Source of the DNA: Hymenobacter sp. BRD67
GTDB taxonomy: Bacteria > Bacteroidota > Bacteroidia > Cytophagales > Hymenobacteraceae
Reading direction: 5' to 3'
NCBI RefSeq assembly: GCF_013256425.1
Contig: NZ_CP053904.1
Coordinates: forward strand, 2,480,001 to 2,544,000
Length of the DNA: 64,000 nucleotides
The notes under the pieces are model-generated. The model did not search any database, was not told the DNA's origin, and saw nothing but the letters and a program-made list of their open reading frames with translations. Positions 17,226-27,010 of the stretch are shown here, in pieces (the stretch's first letter is position 1; each line of letters begins with the position of its first letter). Position numbers and translations under genes: made by a program.

Positions 17226-18083
17226 TCAGTATTTACGGTCCAGCCAGTTGAACCCCAGCAGCCTTTCGTCGGCCAATGCCGCCGCTACTGCCTGGCACAC
17301 CGGCTCCAGGTCGGGGCGCGAAAGGCCCAGCGCACGCACCAATACCACATTTTCGCGCGCCTGAGTTACGGCCACTACATAAGGCCGGCCGGCCAGTTGG
17401 GCGTGCAGGGCCGTTTGGCCGGCCGGTGGCAGCTGGTGCAGCCGGGCGGCCAGCCGCTGAAAACGCACGCCGCCCGGCGGCCCCACCAAATAGATAGAGA
17501 ATACACTATTATACTCCCCAAACGTAGCCTGCGAAGTAGCCAGATGCTCAGTGGGGCGCAGGGCGAAGCGGTCGAGCAGTGCCAGGCGGCCGGCCACACT
17601 CACGCGCAGCTCGGTAGCAAAGGAGGTAAAGGCGAATTTTTCGCCGGCATCGGTGCGGCCGGCGTGCCACCAGTCGGCCAGGAGCAATGTAGCATCAGCA
17701 GTAAGGTGCCAGTGCTGGGTTTGGTGGTAGCGGCTGGCGGCCTGGGGCACCAGTGGGTCGGGCAGCACCACGGCCAACGCATGTTCGGCCAGGTAGCCTT
17801 CGGTATGCTGCTCGGCCTGGGCTCCATCTATCGACTTGAACAGGCGCGTGTTGGCTTGGGTGTTAAGCAGCAGCCGGGCATTTTCTTCGCAGCGCACCCG
17901 CAGCCGAATATTATCGCCGGCCACCAGGCCGCCGCCGTAGCTGGCCAGCACCACTTGGCAGCTGCCGCCGGGAGCGTGGGGGTTGATAATTTTGAGCGGC
18001 TGGATGCTGCGGCTGGCCACCAGCCGCGACTGCTGCCGCACCTGGGCCACCGTCAGCTCGCTCCACAGGTGGTCGTCGGGCAT
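17226..18083 (-). CDS. ureD: Urease accessory protein UreD, away from the main urease cluster
   Basis: A 285-residue protein of the UreD/UreH-scaffold family, which binds the urease apoprotein and recruits UreF and UreG for nickel insertion. Family features include SRSIQPLKIINPHAPGGSCQ near residues 24-43, YGGGLVAGDNIRLRV, the LNTQANTRLFKS stretch and LPDPLVPQAASRYHQTQ. It is intact. In many bacteria it lies beside ureG or ureA; here it is about 10 kb from ureG and on the opposite strand, 59 bp after a small conserved gene and before a PAP2 gene. Expression therefore depends on a different promoter from the other urease genes. Confidence 0.92.
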   Translation of the reverse strand: MPDDHLWSELTVAQVRQQSRLVASRSIQPLKIINPHAPGGSCQVVLASYGGGLVAGDNIRLRVRCEENARLLLNTQANTRLFKSIDGAQAEQHTEGYLAEHALAVVLPDPLVPQAASRYHQTQHWHLTADATLLLADWWHAGRTDAGEKFAFTSFATELRVSVAGRLALLDRFALRPTEHLATSQATFGEYNSVFSIYLVGPPGGVRFQRLAARLHQLPPAGQTALHAQLAGRPYVVAVTQARENVVLVRALGLSRPDLEPVCQAVAAALADERLLGFNWLDRKY

Positions 18084-18142
18084 TGCCGGGAAATTGAGGT
18101 CGGCAAGATAGCCGCGGAGCCCGCAGTTTTTTCGTGGCGCAG

Positions 18143-18559
18143 CTACCGGTGCACTTTGCGCAGCTCTTCGGGCTCAAAGATGCGGGCCAGCTTGCGCTTG
18201 CGCTCTACCAGCTGAAAAGAGGCGCGGTCCTGGCTTTCGCTCCAGAAGATATCCGAAATCAAGCCTTGGTGCGGAGGCAGGCCGCCCTTCGGCTGCACTT
18301 CCTCTACCAGGTCGCCAAAGCCGAAAGGTGGCTTATTGTAGAGCTCCTTAAACAGCTCGCCGCGCACCAGAAACTGCTGCTCATCATAGCGCAGGGTTAT
18401 CCAGTCGCTGTCGGCGTCGAGGTCGCTCACTTTCTCAAATACTTTACCCACTGGCTCCAATAGCTCAAAGGAGCGCCGATTGGCGGGGTGCAGGTAGCTG
18501 TAGCCATAGTCGGGCGACCAGGCATATAAGCCAAAAACAACGGGACGAGGACGGGGCAT
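18143..18559 (-). CDS. Conserved hypothetical protein upstream of ureD
   Basis: A 138-residue soluble protein without signal peptide. It opens with VFGLYAWSPDYGYSYLHPAN and continues with SDWITLRYDEQQFLVRGELF and a C-terminal basic helix ERKRKLARIFEPEELRKVHR. The pattern resembles small Bacteroidetes proteins listed only by DUF numbers (possibly DUF6960); I cannot confirm this. It is the first gene of a probable minus-strand unit with ureD and the PAP2 gene. Confidence 0.6.
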   Translation of the reverse strand: MPRPRPVVFGLYAWSPDYGYSYLHPANRRSFELLEPVGKVFEKVSDLDADSDWITLRYDEQQFLVRGELFKELYNKPPFGFGDLVEEVQPKGGLPPHQGLISDIFWSESQDRASFQLVERKRKLARIFEPEELRKVHR

Positions 18560-18747
18560 AGCAACAGAACAGCTTGGAGGTAGCGCAAACTTCCGGTCCG
18601 AGCACAGAATGGCTGGGACGGGCTGCCGGCTCTGTACACGAATTTGGAAACTACCCTAGCTAACCCAAAACGCCCCTGCAAGTTGCTACGGCCGATACTA
18701 ATGAGGCCTTAGGGCACTGAGTTTTTATAAAATATTTAACGTTCATC

Positions 18748-18778
18748 TTTTGTTCATAAATAATAACTCTTACATTTG
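18748..18778 (+). promoter_or_regulatory. Bacteroidetes-type promoter for the T9SS cargo gene at 18834
   Basis: TTTTG at 18748-18752 and TACATTTG at 18771-18778 match the -33 (TTG) and -7 (TAnnTTTG) elements, with 18 bp between them, close to the usual 19-21. The start codon follows 55 bp later. The region is AT-rich, as expected for such promoters. Confidence 0.5.
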
Positions 18779-18833
18779 CTTTTTAATACATAAAATGGAC
18801 AATAAATTTTATACATAAATTTTTAAGCTTTTC

Positions 18834-20238
18834 ATGCTAAACTTTTCCTCTCTTACCATTTATCGAAGCCTGCTTGCCTCACTTATTGGCTTGCTGAGCG
18901 CTTCTGCAGCAGCTGCCCAGGCTGCCAGGCCTTTCACCCCCGGCAACTTTGTAATTGTGCGCGTGGGCGATGGCAAAGCGGCGCTCACCAGCGCCGCAAC
19001 CGCGGCCTTTTTGCTGGAGTACTCCCCTACCGGCACCCTGGTACAAACTATTGCGCTGCCTACGGCCGATGCCAGCCCTAATCTGGCTTTCACCGAAACC
19101 GGTACCGCCACGTCCGACGCTAATCTGACACGCTCGGCCGACGGGCATTACCTGCTGCTGCCCGGCTATAATGCCCCATGGGTACCCCACGGTAGCCAAT
19201 ACTGCGGCAGCTGTCACCAACCGGCTCATTTGCCGCATTGCTGCCGATGGGACGCTTCATACAACCACCCGCATCAAGGATGCCTTTAGCGGCAGTGCCA
19301 GCACGGCGGGCAATATTCGCAGTATTGCTTCAGCTACTGGCTCAGCTTTTTACGCAGTAGGCAGCAGCAACGGCGTCGTATATGTGCCGCTGGGTAACAG
19401 CGGAAATTCGACGTCGCTGACCGCTGGCGCGCCTACCAATCTACGAGCCGTAGCCATCGCGGCCGACAACCTGTACGTTAGCTCCGGCTCGGCCGCCGCT
19501 ACTGGCATCAGCCAGGTTGGCAAAGGCTTGCCTACTGCTAGCCCACAAGCAGTTACCTTACTTTCTGGCTTCGCCAATCCGGCGGGTACTACGCAGGCAT
19601 TGCTGAGTTCGGCCAGCTTTTTCTTTACCGACCAAAGCCCGGCCGTACCCGGCCCCGACGTACTCTACGTGGCCGACGATGGCAGCGCCTCCGGCTCGAA
19701 CGGAGCGAATGGCGGTATCCAGAAGTGGAGCCTCGTCAACAACAGCTGGGTACTGAACGGCCTGATTACCGGGGCGACCAATCCAGGCGTGCGGGGACTG
19801 GCGGGCACCACTAATGGCACAGCTATCACCCTGATAGCCAGCAGCTCGGGCAGCCTTTATGCCGTAACCGACCAGGCGGGCTATAACGCGCCGCCGAGTA
19901 CGTCGGTCTTGCCCGCTGCCATTGCTACTGCGGGCACCAGTATGGCATTTCGGGGCGTGGCACCAGCCCCGCTGGCTACGGCGCTGACGGCCCGGCCAGA
20001 AGCTACTTTAACCCAGCTGGCGCTGTATCCCAGCCCGGCGCAGCAGGTAGTGACTATTCGGCTGGCCGATGGCCGGGCGGGCGGGCACACTGCCGAAGTG
20101 CGCGACCTGCGCGGCCGCCTGCTCCGCACGGCCACGCTCCCCGCCTCGGGGCAGCTAAGCCTGGATGGCCTGGCGGCGGGCACCTACCTGCTTACAGTTG
20201 ACGGCAGCCTGACGCGCCGCATCAGCAAAGTAGACTGA
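18834..20238 (+). CDS. Secreted protein with T9SS C-terminal sorting domain, frameshifted
   Basis: About 468 residues once the two parts are joined. An N-terminal signal peptide (LIGLLSASAAAAQA) is followed by beta-rich repeats with FTPGNFVIVRVGDG and repeated VLYVADDGSASGS-like blades, which suggest a beta-propeller. The C-terminus LYPSPAQQVVTIRLADGRAG...AAGTYLLTV is a type IX secretion sorting domain, so the protein is exported and attached to the surface or released. The frame changes between 19174 and 19188 (runs CCCC, GGG, CCCC); here either two bases are missing or one is extra. No enzymatic motif was found. The next gene, also a T9SS cargo, follows after 38 bp. Confidence 0.75.
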
Positions 20239-20276
20239 AATATCTATTTTTTTATTTAGTTAAAATATTTTAAAAT

Positions 20277-23200
20277 ATGACGCTTATTTACTCAAGCTTT
20301 CCCCGACGAACACGATGGCTGCTTGGCGCGTGGCTGTTGCCGCTGCTGAGCTGGGGGCAGGTTGCAACCTATCCAATCGCAGGTTTAAGCAGCGCGGCTA
20401 GTGGCGCGACGAGCCTGGCGGCCAGTAGCAGCAATGCAAATGTGACGACAGTCGCGCTCACTAAAAATGGTCTTTCCAGCAGCACGGGTGCCGGCACATT
20501 TAAGGGCAGCAGCTGGTCGCAGGCCACGAGCCCGGACGCCGGTAAGTACATCGGGTTTTCTGTAACTCCAAATACCGGCTACGCGCTTACTCTTAGCAGC
20601 TTAAGCTACGGGCTTGTCAGCAGTGGCTCGGGGCCGGCCACCTACCAATGGTATTCCAGCCTCGATAACTTTACGACGCCCCTGGCTACCGTGGCCTCAA
20701 CGGCTGCCCCGGCCAATACCACGCTCACGCTGCCGGCCGCCAGCTTCGGCAACCTTACCAGTACCATCTCATTTCGGTTGTATGGATACGGGGCTACCGC
20801 CAGCACGGGGACGGGTGGCCTGCTCGGCGACCTGGTGGTAAATGGCTCGGTAGCCGCAACCTCGGCCGCGGTGCTTACGGCTACTCCTACCACCCTTACA
20901 GGATTCAGCGCCCCTCTGGGTACTGCTTCGGCAGCGCAGGCGTACAAGCTGGCGGGCAATAACTTACCTCCCGATGGCAGCCTGCGCGTATCGCTGCCCG
21001 TCAACTCGGGCTTCGAGGTTTCGGGCGATAACACCAGCTTTGGCCAAAGCCTGACACTGGCTTACGCCGGCACCAGCCTGCCGGCCGATGCGGCCGCTCC
21101 GCTGGTGTACGTGCGCCTGGCCGCTACTGCCGCCGCGGGCCCGTACAGTGGGGTTAGTATTACCACTACGGTGTTTGATAAAACAGCCAGCGCTACCGGC
21201 ACTGCGGCTACGGTAAGTGCCTCAGGCACAGTATCGGCACCCAAAGCGGCCAAGCCGACAACGCAGCCTACCATTACGGCGGCCAACAGCACGGCCAATA
21301 CGGTTGATATTACCCTGACGGGCGGCAATGGTCAAAAGCGACTCGTGGTGCTGCGAGCAACCTCGGCCACGGCCGCCGTGCCGGCCGATAATGTTACCTA
21401 CCCGGCCAGCCTTACGCTGGGAGCGGGTGGCCAGCCCGGCCCCGGCAACTTCGTCATGGTCGCCGATGGCACGACGGTGGCGGCGACCCTCACCGGCCTA
21501 AGCGCCTCGGTGAGCTATACCCTGGCAGTTTATGCTTATAATGATGACGGGGTAGCCGGCCAGGAAAGCTACCTGACTGCTTCGCCCGGCACTGCTACCT
21601 TCAGCACAACGGCTGGCACTGCTTTTTACTACTCGAAGCCTACCGGCGACCTGAACAATCTGGCCACTTTTGGCACGGCCACCGATGGTACCGGTACTGC
21701 TCCCGGCAATTTTACGACGGCGAACCGCACGTACATCGTCAATGGCATACACTCCCTATCGGGCAACCTGGTAGTATCAGGAACCAGCTCGAAGGTGGTG
21801 CTGGCGGCGGGGTCGGCTTTTACCATACCAGCCGCCTTCAGCTATGGGGGCCGGGTAGACATGCAGGATGGCGCATATCTCACCGTACTATCTCCATCGC
21901 CTGCGCTAAACCTCGGCGACCTTGCGCCGGGCAGCACCGTTGAGTTTGCGCAGGCAGCCAACTACGTCGTGCCAAGCCCCAGCCCCGGCTATGGCCACCT
22001 GAAGCTAACCAATGCTACCAAGCAGCTGGCTCCGGGCAGCACGAACATATATGGTAACCTGACGCTGGAGAACGTGAGTAGTTTCGGAGGCTCCAACACC
22101 ACTACTTTCTCGGATATTGCCCTGAATGGCAACCTGAACCTGCTGGGCGCTACCACCTTCGACCCGGCTTCCAGCGGCCGGATTACCCTGGGGCTGTATG
22201 GCAACACCCCGCAAGTGCTAAGCGGCAATGGCAATACCCTGCGCCTGCACCTGCTGAGAACCTACGTGAGCGGCGCAGGCGCGGTATTGGCCGATGCCAA
22301 CGGCGGCACGCCCCTCGAAGTTGGCACCACTCGGGGTGGTGGCCTGGGCCTTCTGGCCGGCAGCACGCTGACTCTCAACGCTAACACGCTTTCCTTCACG
22401 CCGGGCGGCCGGGCCTCGCTTGTCAACTCAGGTGGCACGGGCACCATTACCCTATCGCCGGCCTCGTCGCTCAACCTGGAATCGCTGAATACTTCTATCG
22501 GCTCCCTTTACCTGACGCCCGGTGCCAACACGCTCAATAATCTACGCCTGGCTAATGCCTCGAACGACTACCTCGACGTTAGCTCATCGCTGACGATAGC
22601 CGGGGCGCTGACCCTCGACGGCACCGGCCGGCTGGACATTGGCCCTAACCAGACGCTGACTCTTACTGGTACGCTTACCGGCACCGGCAGCTTGCAGGGC
22701 TCTGCTACCAGCGACCTGGTAATCGGGGGAAGCGGCGCATTGGGCACGCTTCGCCTGGCAGCCGGCACTCAGCAGCTACGTAACCTTAGCATAGGGCGGG
22801 CCAGCGGCTCGGTACTCCTCGGCTCCCCTGTTCAGGTAGGCGGAGTACTCACGATGAGCGAGGGCACCGTAACTACCACGAGCACCAACTTACTGACCAT
22901 GAGCAGCACGGCTACGCTCACCCCCGGCAATGGCTTCGTGAGCGGCCCTTTGGCCCGCGTAACCGCCCCAGGAGCCCGTACCACGATTTTTCCGGTGGGT
23001 AGCGGCACGGCCTATCGCCCTGTTACCCTTACTGCCACCACCCAAACCAGCACCACTACCTATATGGCCGAGCAAAAGGAATCGCCGCCTACCCAAAGCC
23101 TGACCGTAAACGACCCGCGCGGGGCCGACTTACGGCGGGTATCATTTCGGCGCTACTTCACGGTTACGCCCACTGTGCAGCCTACGGGTTTCAATGGCAC

Positions 23201-23980
23201 TATTACCCTGAGCTTTGGGCCCGACGACTACGTAAATGTGCCCAACGATGCCGGCCTAGTCATCGCTAAACGCGCCTCCCCAGCCGCCGCCTGGGCGAAT
23301 CTTGGGCACAGCGCCGAAACGGGCAGCAGCGGTACCGGCCCCGGTGGCCCGCCTGTTAGCGGCACCATTACCTCGGCTTCGTTTACCAGCTTTTCCGATT
23401 TTACCCTGGGCGCGACCAATACCAATAACCTCACTGCCACCCAGGTAAACCCCTTGCCGGTAATGCTAACGAGCTTTACGGCGGCCCGCACCGCTGCCGA
23501 CGTGCACCTTCGCTGGGCTACGGCTTCGGAAACCAATAGTACGCACTTTATAGTCGAGCGCAGCCTCGCCGGGCAGCAGTTTGAGCCGGTGAGCAGGGCA
23601 GCAGCTGCCGGCACTACCCCCACGCGCATACCTATACGGTGCTTGATGCAATGGCTCCGGTGGCTACTCTTTACTATCGGCTGCGGCAGCTCGACCACGA
23701 CGGCACGGCCCATTTTTCGCCGGTTGTCACCGTAGCGGCTCACCCCGGCAGCAGCTTGGAGCTGCACCTCAGCCCCAACCCTGCGCTTGCCACCCTGACC
23801 ATGTTTACCAGCCAGCCGGCAGCTTACGTCGTGCGCTCGGCGCTGGGCCAGGCCTTATTGCAAGGGTTAGCCGAAGCTGGGCACACCAGCATTACCGTGG
23901 CCGGACTACCGGCGGGGTTATATTTTGTAGAGGCTCATACCGATGCCGGCCTGGTCATACGCCGGTTCGTCAAAGAATAG
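20277..23980 (+). CDS. Large T9SS-secreted repeat protein, frameshifted near the end
   Basis: About 1,234 residues. A signal peptide (LLGAWLLPLLSWGQ) is followed by a GEVED-like/choice-of-anchor beta domain (SSLSYGLVSSGSGPATYQWY), Ig-like regions (around LTATPTTLTGFSAPLGTAS), a fibronectin-like part, and a long region of beta-strand repeats rich in LTLDGTG, LTLTGTLTGTGSLQGS and LGGSGALGTLRL-type units, typical of a right-handed beta-helix or adhesin. The C-terminus ELHLSPNPALATLTMF...LPAGLYFVEAHTDAG is a T9SS sorting domain, reached only after adding one base near 23622-23626. The composition, rich in Thr, Ser, Gly and Ala, is usual for surface proteins. Adhesion is a guess from this architecture. 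Confidence 0.78.
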
Positions 23981-24258
23981 CAGTTTTTTAGCTATAATAT
24001 AATTTTTTATATATACTAAATATATCATTAATGCGACAGTCAGGCACAGACCCTGGCGCAGCTTTGAAGGTGCGTACAACTGTACAGCGCCTCCCAAGCT
24101 GCGCTAAACCGCTAAACAGGGCGAATAGCTTTCTGCTTTCTGCCAGCCGCAAAGGCCCGGCCCATATCCTAATCGGCTTAGGCGCGTAAGGGAAACCTGA
24201 ACTGTTGGTCGCGCCGGACGGCTCCGTATAGTAGAGCCCGCGCGCCAGCCATTTATTT

Positions 24259-26131
24259 ATGCCCTCTTCTACCTTACCCAAGCTCCCAAAGGCGTCTTCC
24301 GCCAAGCCAGCATCCGCTACCAGTCCTTCTTCTAAAGCCGCTGCCAACTCACCCGTGCGCGCTGGCTTTGGCGCGCTGCCCCATGCCAAGGGAGTCACTT
24401 TTCGGGTGTGGGCCCCGGCGGCCACAGCCGTGTCGGTTGTCGGCACTTTCAACAACTGGGATAAGAACGCCAATCCCTTACAGGCCGAGCCCGATGGCAA
24501 CTGGGCAGCCGACCTGCCCCTGGCTAAGCCTGGCGACGGCTACAAGTATGTGCTTCAAACAGCGAAGGGCGAGCTGACCCGCAATGACCCCTACGCCCGG
24601 GCCGTTACGAACTCCAGCGGCCACTCGCTGGTATTTGACCCGCTGGACTTTGATTGGGAAGGCGACAATTTTCAGATGCCGGCCTGGAACGACCTTATCA
24701 TCTACGAGCTGCACATTGGCACTTTTAATGTAAAAGAGCCCGGCAAGCCCGGCACCTTTCTGGATGTGATAGAGCGGCTCGATTATTTGCAGGGCCTCGG
24801 CATCAACTGCATCGAGATTATGCCGGCCACCGAGTTTCCGGGGGCTTACTCGTGGGGCTACAACCCTTCAAACCCATTTGCGCTGGAAAGCGATTACGGT
24901 GGGGCCGAAGCCTTTCGCCAGCTGGTGAAGGCGGCGCATCAGCATGGCATTGCGGTACTGTTAGACGTGGTTTATAACCACTTCGGCCCGGCGACCTCGA
25001 TTTGTGGCAGTTCGACGGCTGGAGCGAGAACGAGGGGGGTGGCATTTATTTTTATAACGACTGGCGCGCCAAAACGCCCTGGGGCGAAAACCGCCCCGAC
25101 TACGGCCGCCCCGAAGTGCGCCGCTACATCCGCGATAATGCCCTGATGTGGCTCGAAGACTACCACTGCGACGGCCTGCGCATGGATGCTATTGCCTTCA
25201 TTCGCAACGTGAACGGGGAGGAAGACCCCGGTGCCGACCTGCCCGACGGCTGGACCCTCATGCGCTGGGTAAACGAGGAAATACGCCAGCGCCAGCCCTG
25301 GAAAATCACAATTGCCGAAGACCTGCGCTCCAATCCGGGGATTACGGGCAGCGTGGAGGCCGGCGGACAGGGCTTTTCGGCCCAGTGGGATGCTTCCTTT
25401 ATCTACCCCGTCCACGACGTTCTCACGGCCGCCGAAGATGCCGACCGCAATATCGAAGCGTTGGCCGGAGCCATCAACACCTCTTATAATAATGATGTAT
25501 TCCAGCGGGTTATCTACACCGAAAGCCACGATGAGGTAGCCAATGGCAAGAGCCGCCTGCCCGAGGAAATTGTGCCCGGTGATGTTGAAAACTATTTTGC
25601 CAAGAAGCGCATGGTGCTCGGGGCCAGCCTGGTATTTACCGCGCCGGGTATTCCGATGCTGTTTCAGGGGCAGGAGTTTCTGGCCCCCGGCTCCTTTAAC
25701 GACACCGAGCCCCTGCAATGGGACTGGGCCGAAGCCCACAGCGGCCTCACGCAGCTCTACCGCGACCTTATTGCTCTGCGGCGCAACCTGCACGGCACCA
25801 CGCCCGGCCTGCATGGCCAGGGCTGCCAGGTATTTCACGTCAACAACACGGACAAAGTGCTGGCTTTTGCCCGTTGGGAAGATGCGCTGGAAAACGCAAC
25901 CATTATCATCGCCAACTTTGCCAACCAGGCTCACCAGGGGTACGCCATCGGCCTGCCGGCCCCGGTAGCTGGACGGTACGCTTCAACTCCGACTGGCAGG
26001 GCTACGACAGCGACTTTCAGGACTTCCCCAGCTTTGGCACCGAGGCTGAGGCTGGCGACTACGACGGTTTCCCCCAGCACGGCCGCTTCGACCTGGGCCC
26101 TTACGCCGTACTGGTGCTGTCGCGGGTATAA
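24259..26131 (+). CDS. GH13 alpha-glucan enzyme (branching-enzyme/trehalohydrolase-like), two frameshifts
   Basis: About 624 residues. An N-terminal CBM48 domain (GVTFRVWAPAATAVSVVGTF) is followed by the GH13 barrel. Visible conserved regions are LLDVVYNHFGP (region I), the nucleophile Asp in CDGLRMDAIAF (II), the acid/base Glu in ITIAEDL (III) and the third Asp in TESHDE (IV). The C-terminal beta domain ends FDLGPYAVLVLSRV. The family includes 1,4-alpha-glucan branching enzyme and maltooligosyltrehalose trehalohydrolase; the nearby glycogen synthase favours branching. Two single-base losses must be repaired: about 24990 (CCCGGCGAC for CCCGGGCGAC) and about 25961-25965 (GCCCCGGT). All catalytic residues remain in the joined frame. 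Confidence 0.85.
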
Positions 26132-26138
26132 TTAAGGA

Positions 26139-26220
26139 ATGAGCGTAGTGGGCGTAATCTGAGCACTATCGTTTTAGATACGTTAAACGAGGTTAGTCAA
26201 ATTACGCCCATTACGCTCAT
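26139..26220. terminator. Inverted repeat between converging GH13 and nitroreductase genes
   Basis: Arms 26139-26158 and 26201-26220 pair over 20 bp with one or two mismatches (ATGAGCGTAGTGGGCGTAAT against its inverse), enclosing a smaller TCGTTTTAGATACGTTAAACGA-like hairpin. Its place between two gene ends suggests a two-way transcription stop. Confidence 0.5.
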
Positions 26221-26231
26221 CACTCACTGCC

Positions 26232-26861
26232 TTATACTGGTGCCTGGTCGTAGCGCTCGTCCTGCACCTGAGGCCAGCCGCCTTCAAACATAAATTCGGC
26301 CAGCGGCTTGCGGCTGCGGGGGGCCAGCTCGCGCTCGCGCAGGGATTCGGGCACCGTAGCAGCGGCGCTGGGGTAGCCGATGGTAAATACCGCCACCGCG
26401 TCGTAGCCGGCCGGAATGCTGAACGCCGTGCGGGCGGCCTCGGGCGAGAAGCCGGCCATCTGGTGAATCTGCAAGCCCAGCTCCACGGCCTGGATAGCCA
26501 GGGTAGCTACCGCCTGGCCTACGTCGTGCCTGGCCCAGGCATTGGGGTTATTGTCGTGCGAAAAGGTTGCTTTGGCAATGCTGATGGCCAGCACCGGGGC
26601 GTCTTTCACCCACACCTGGTTGAATTCACCCAAGGTGGCCAGGATTTTCCCGAACGCCTCGGGGCTCGTGGCTTTGCTGCCTACGATAAAGCGCCAGGGC
26701 TGCTCGCCAAAGCAGGAGGCCGCCGAGCCGGCCGCCGTAAAGAGCTGCTGCAGGGCCTCGGCCGCGACGGGCTGGCTCGTATAGGCGCGCGGACTGCGAC
26801 GCTGGGCCAGCTGGGGCAGAATAGGATGCTCCGACGTGAGCACGTTTGTTAAATCAGACAT
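26232..26861 (-). CDS. Nitroreductase-family flavoprotein
   Basis: A 209-residue FMN-dependent enzyme of the nitroreductase superfamily. The N-terminal RRSPRAYTSQPV (residues 22-33) is the conserved FMN-phosphate-binding arginine region, SAASCFGEQPWRFIV follows at about 46-60, and VFTIGYP near 168-174 is the usual C-terminal strand. It uses NAD(P)H to reduce nitro compounds, quinones or related molecules; the natural substrate is unknown. The gene stands alone on the minus strand between two glycogen-related genes that run the other way. Confidence 0.88.
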   Translation of the reverse strand: MSDLTNVLTSEHPILPQLAQRRSPRAYTSQPVAAEALQQLFTAAGSAASCFGEQPWRFIVGSKATSPEAFGKILATLGEFNQVWVKDAPVLAISIAKATFSHDNNPNAWARHDVGQAVATLAIQAVELGLQIHQMAGFSPEAARTAFSIPAGYDAVAVFTIGYPSAAATVPESLRERELAPRSRKPLAEFMFEGGWPQVQDERYDQAPV

Positions 26862-27010
26862 GAGAAGTGGTGTAAAATTCGGGGGTATAAAGCCGCTGCA
26901 CGGGCTTTATGTTTTGGCAACCCTACCGCGGTTCGTTCCTTTTTCGCGTAGGAAGTACTGGTGCCCCGGCTTACCTTTCGCTCCTATTCCTGCCCATTGT
27001 TCACCTCGCT

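Noticed and set aside
17217..18215. A 332-codon open frame opposite ureD
   Set aside because: No recognisable domain; ureD on the minus strand explains the region.
24972..25934. A 320-codon open frame opposite the GH13 gene
   Set aside because: Mirror frame of a conserved enzyme, no signal or domain of its own.
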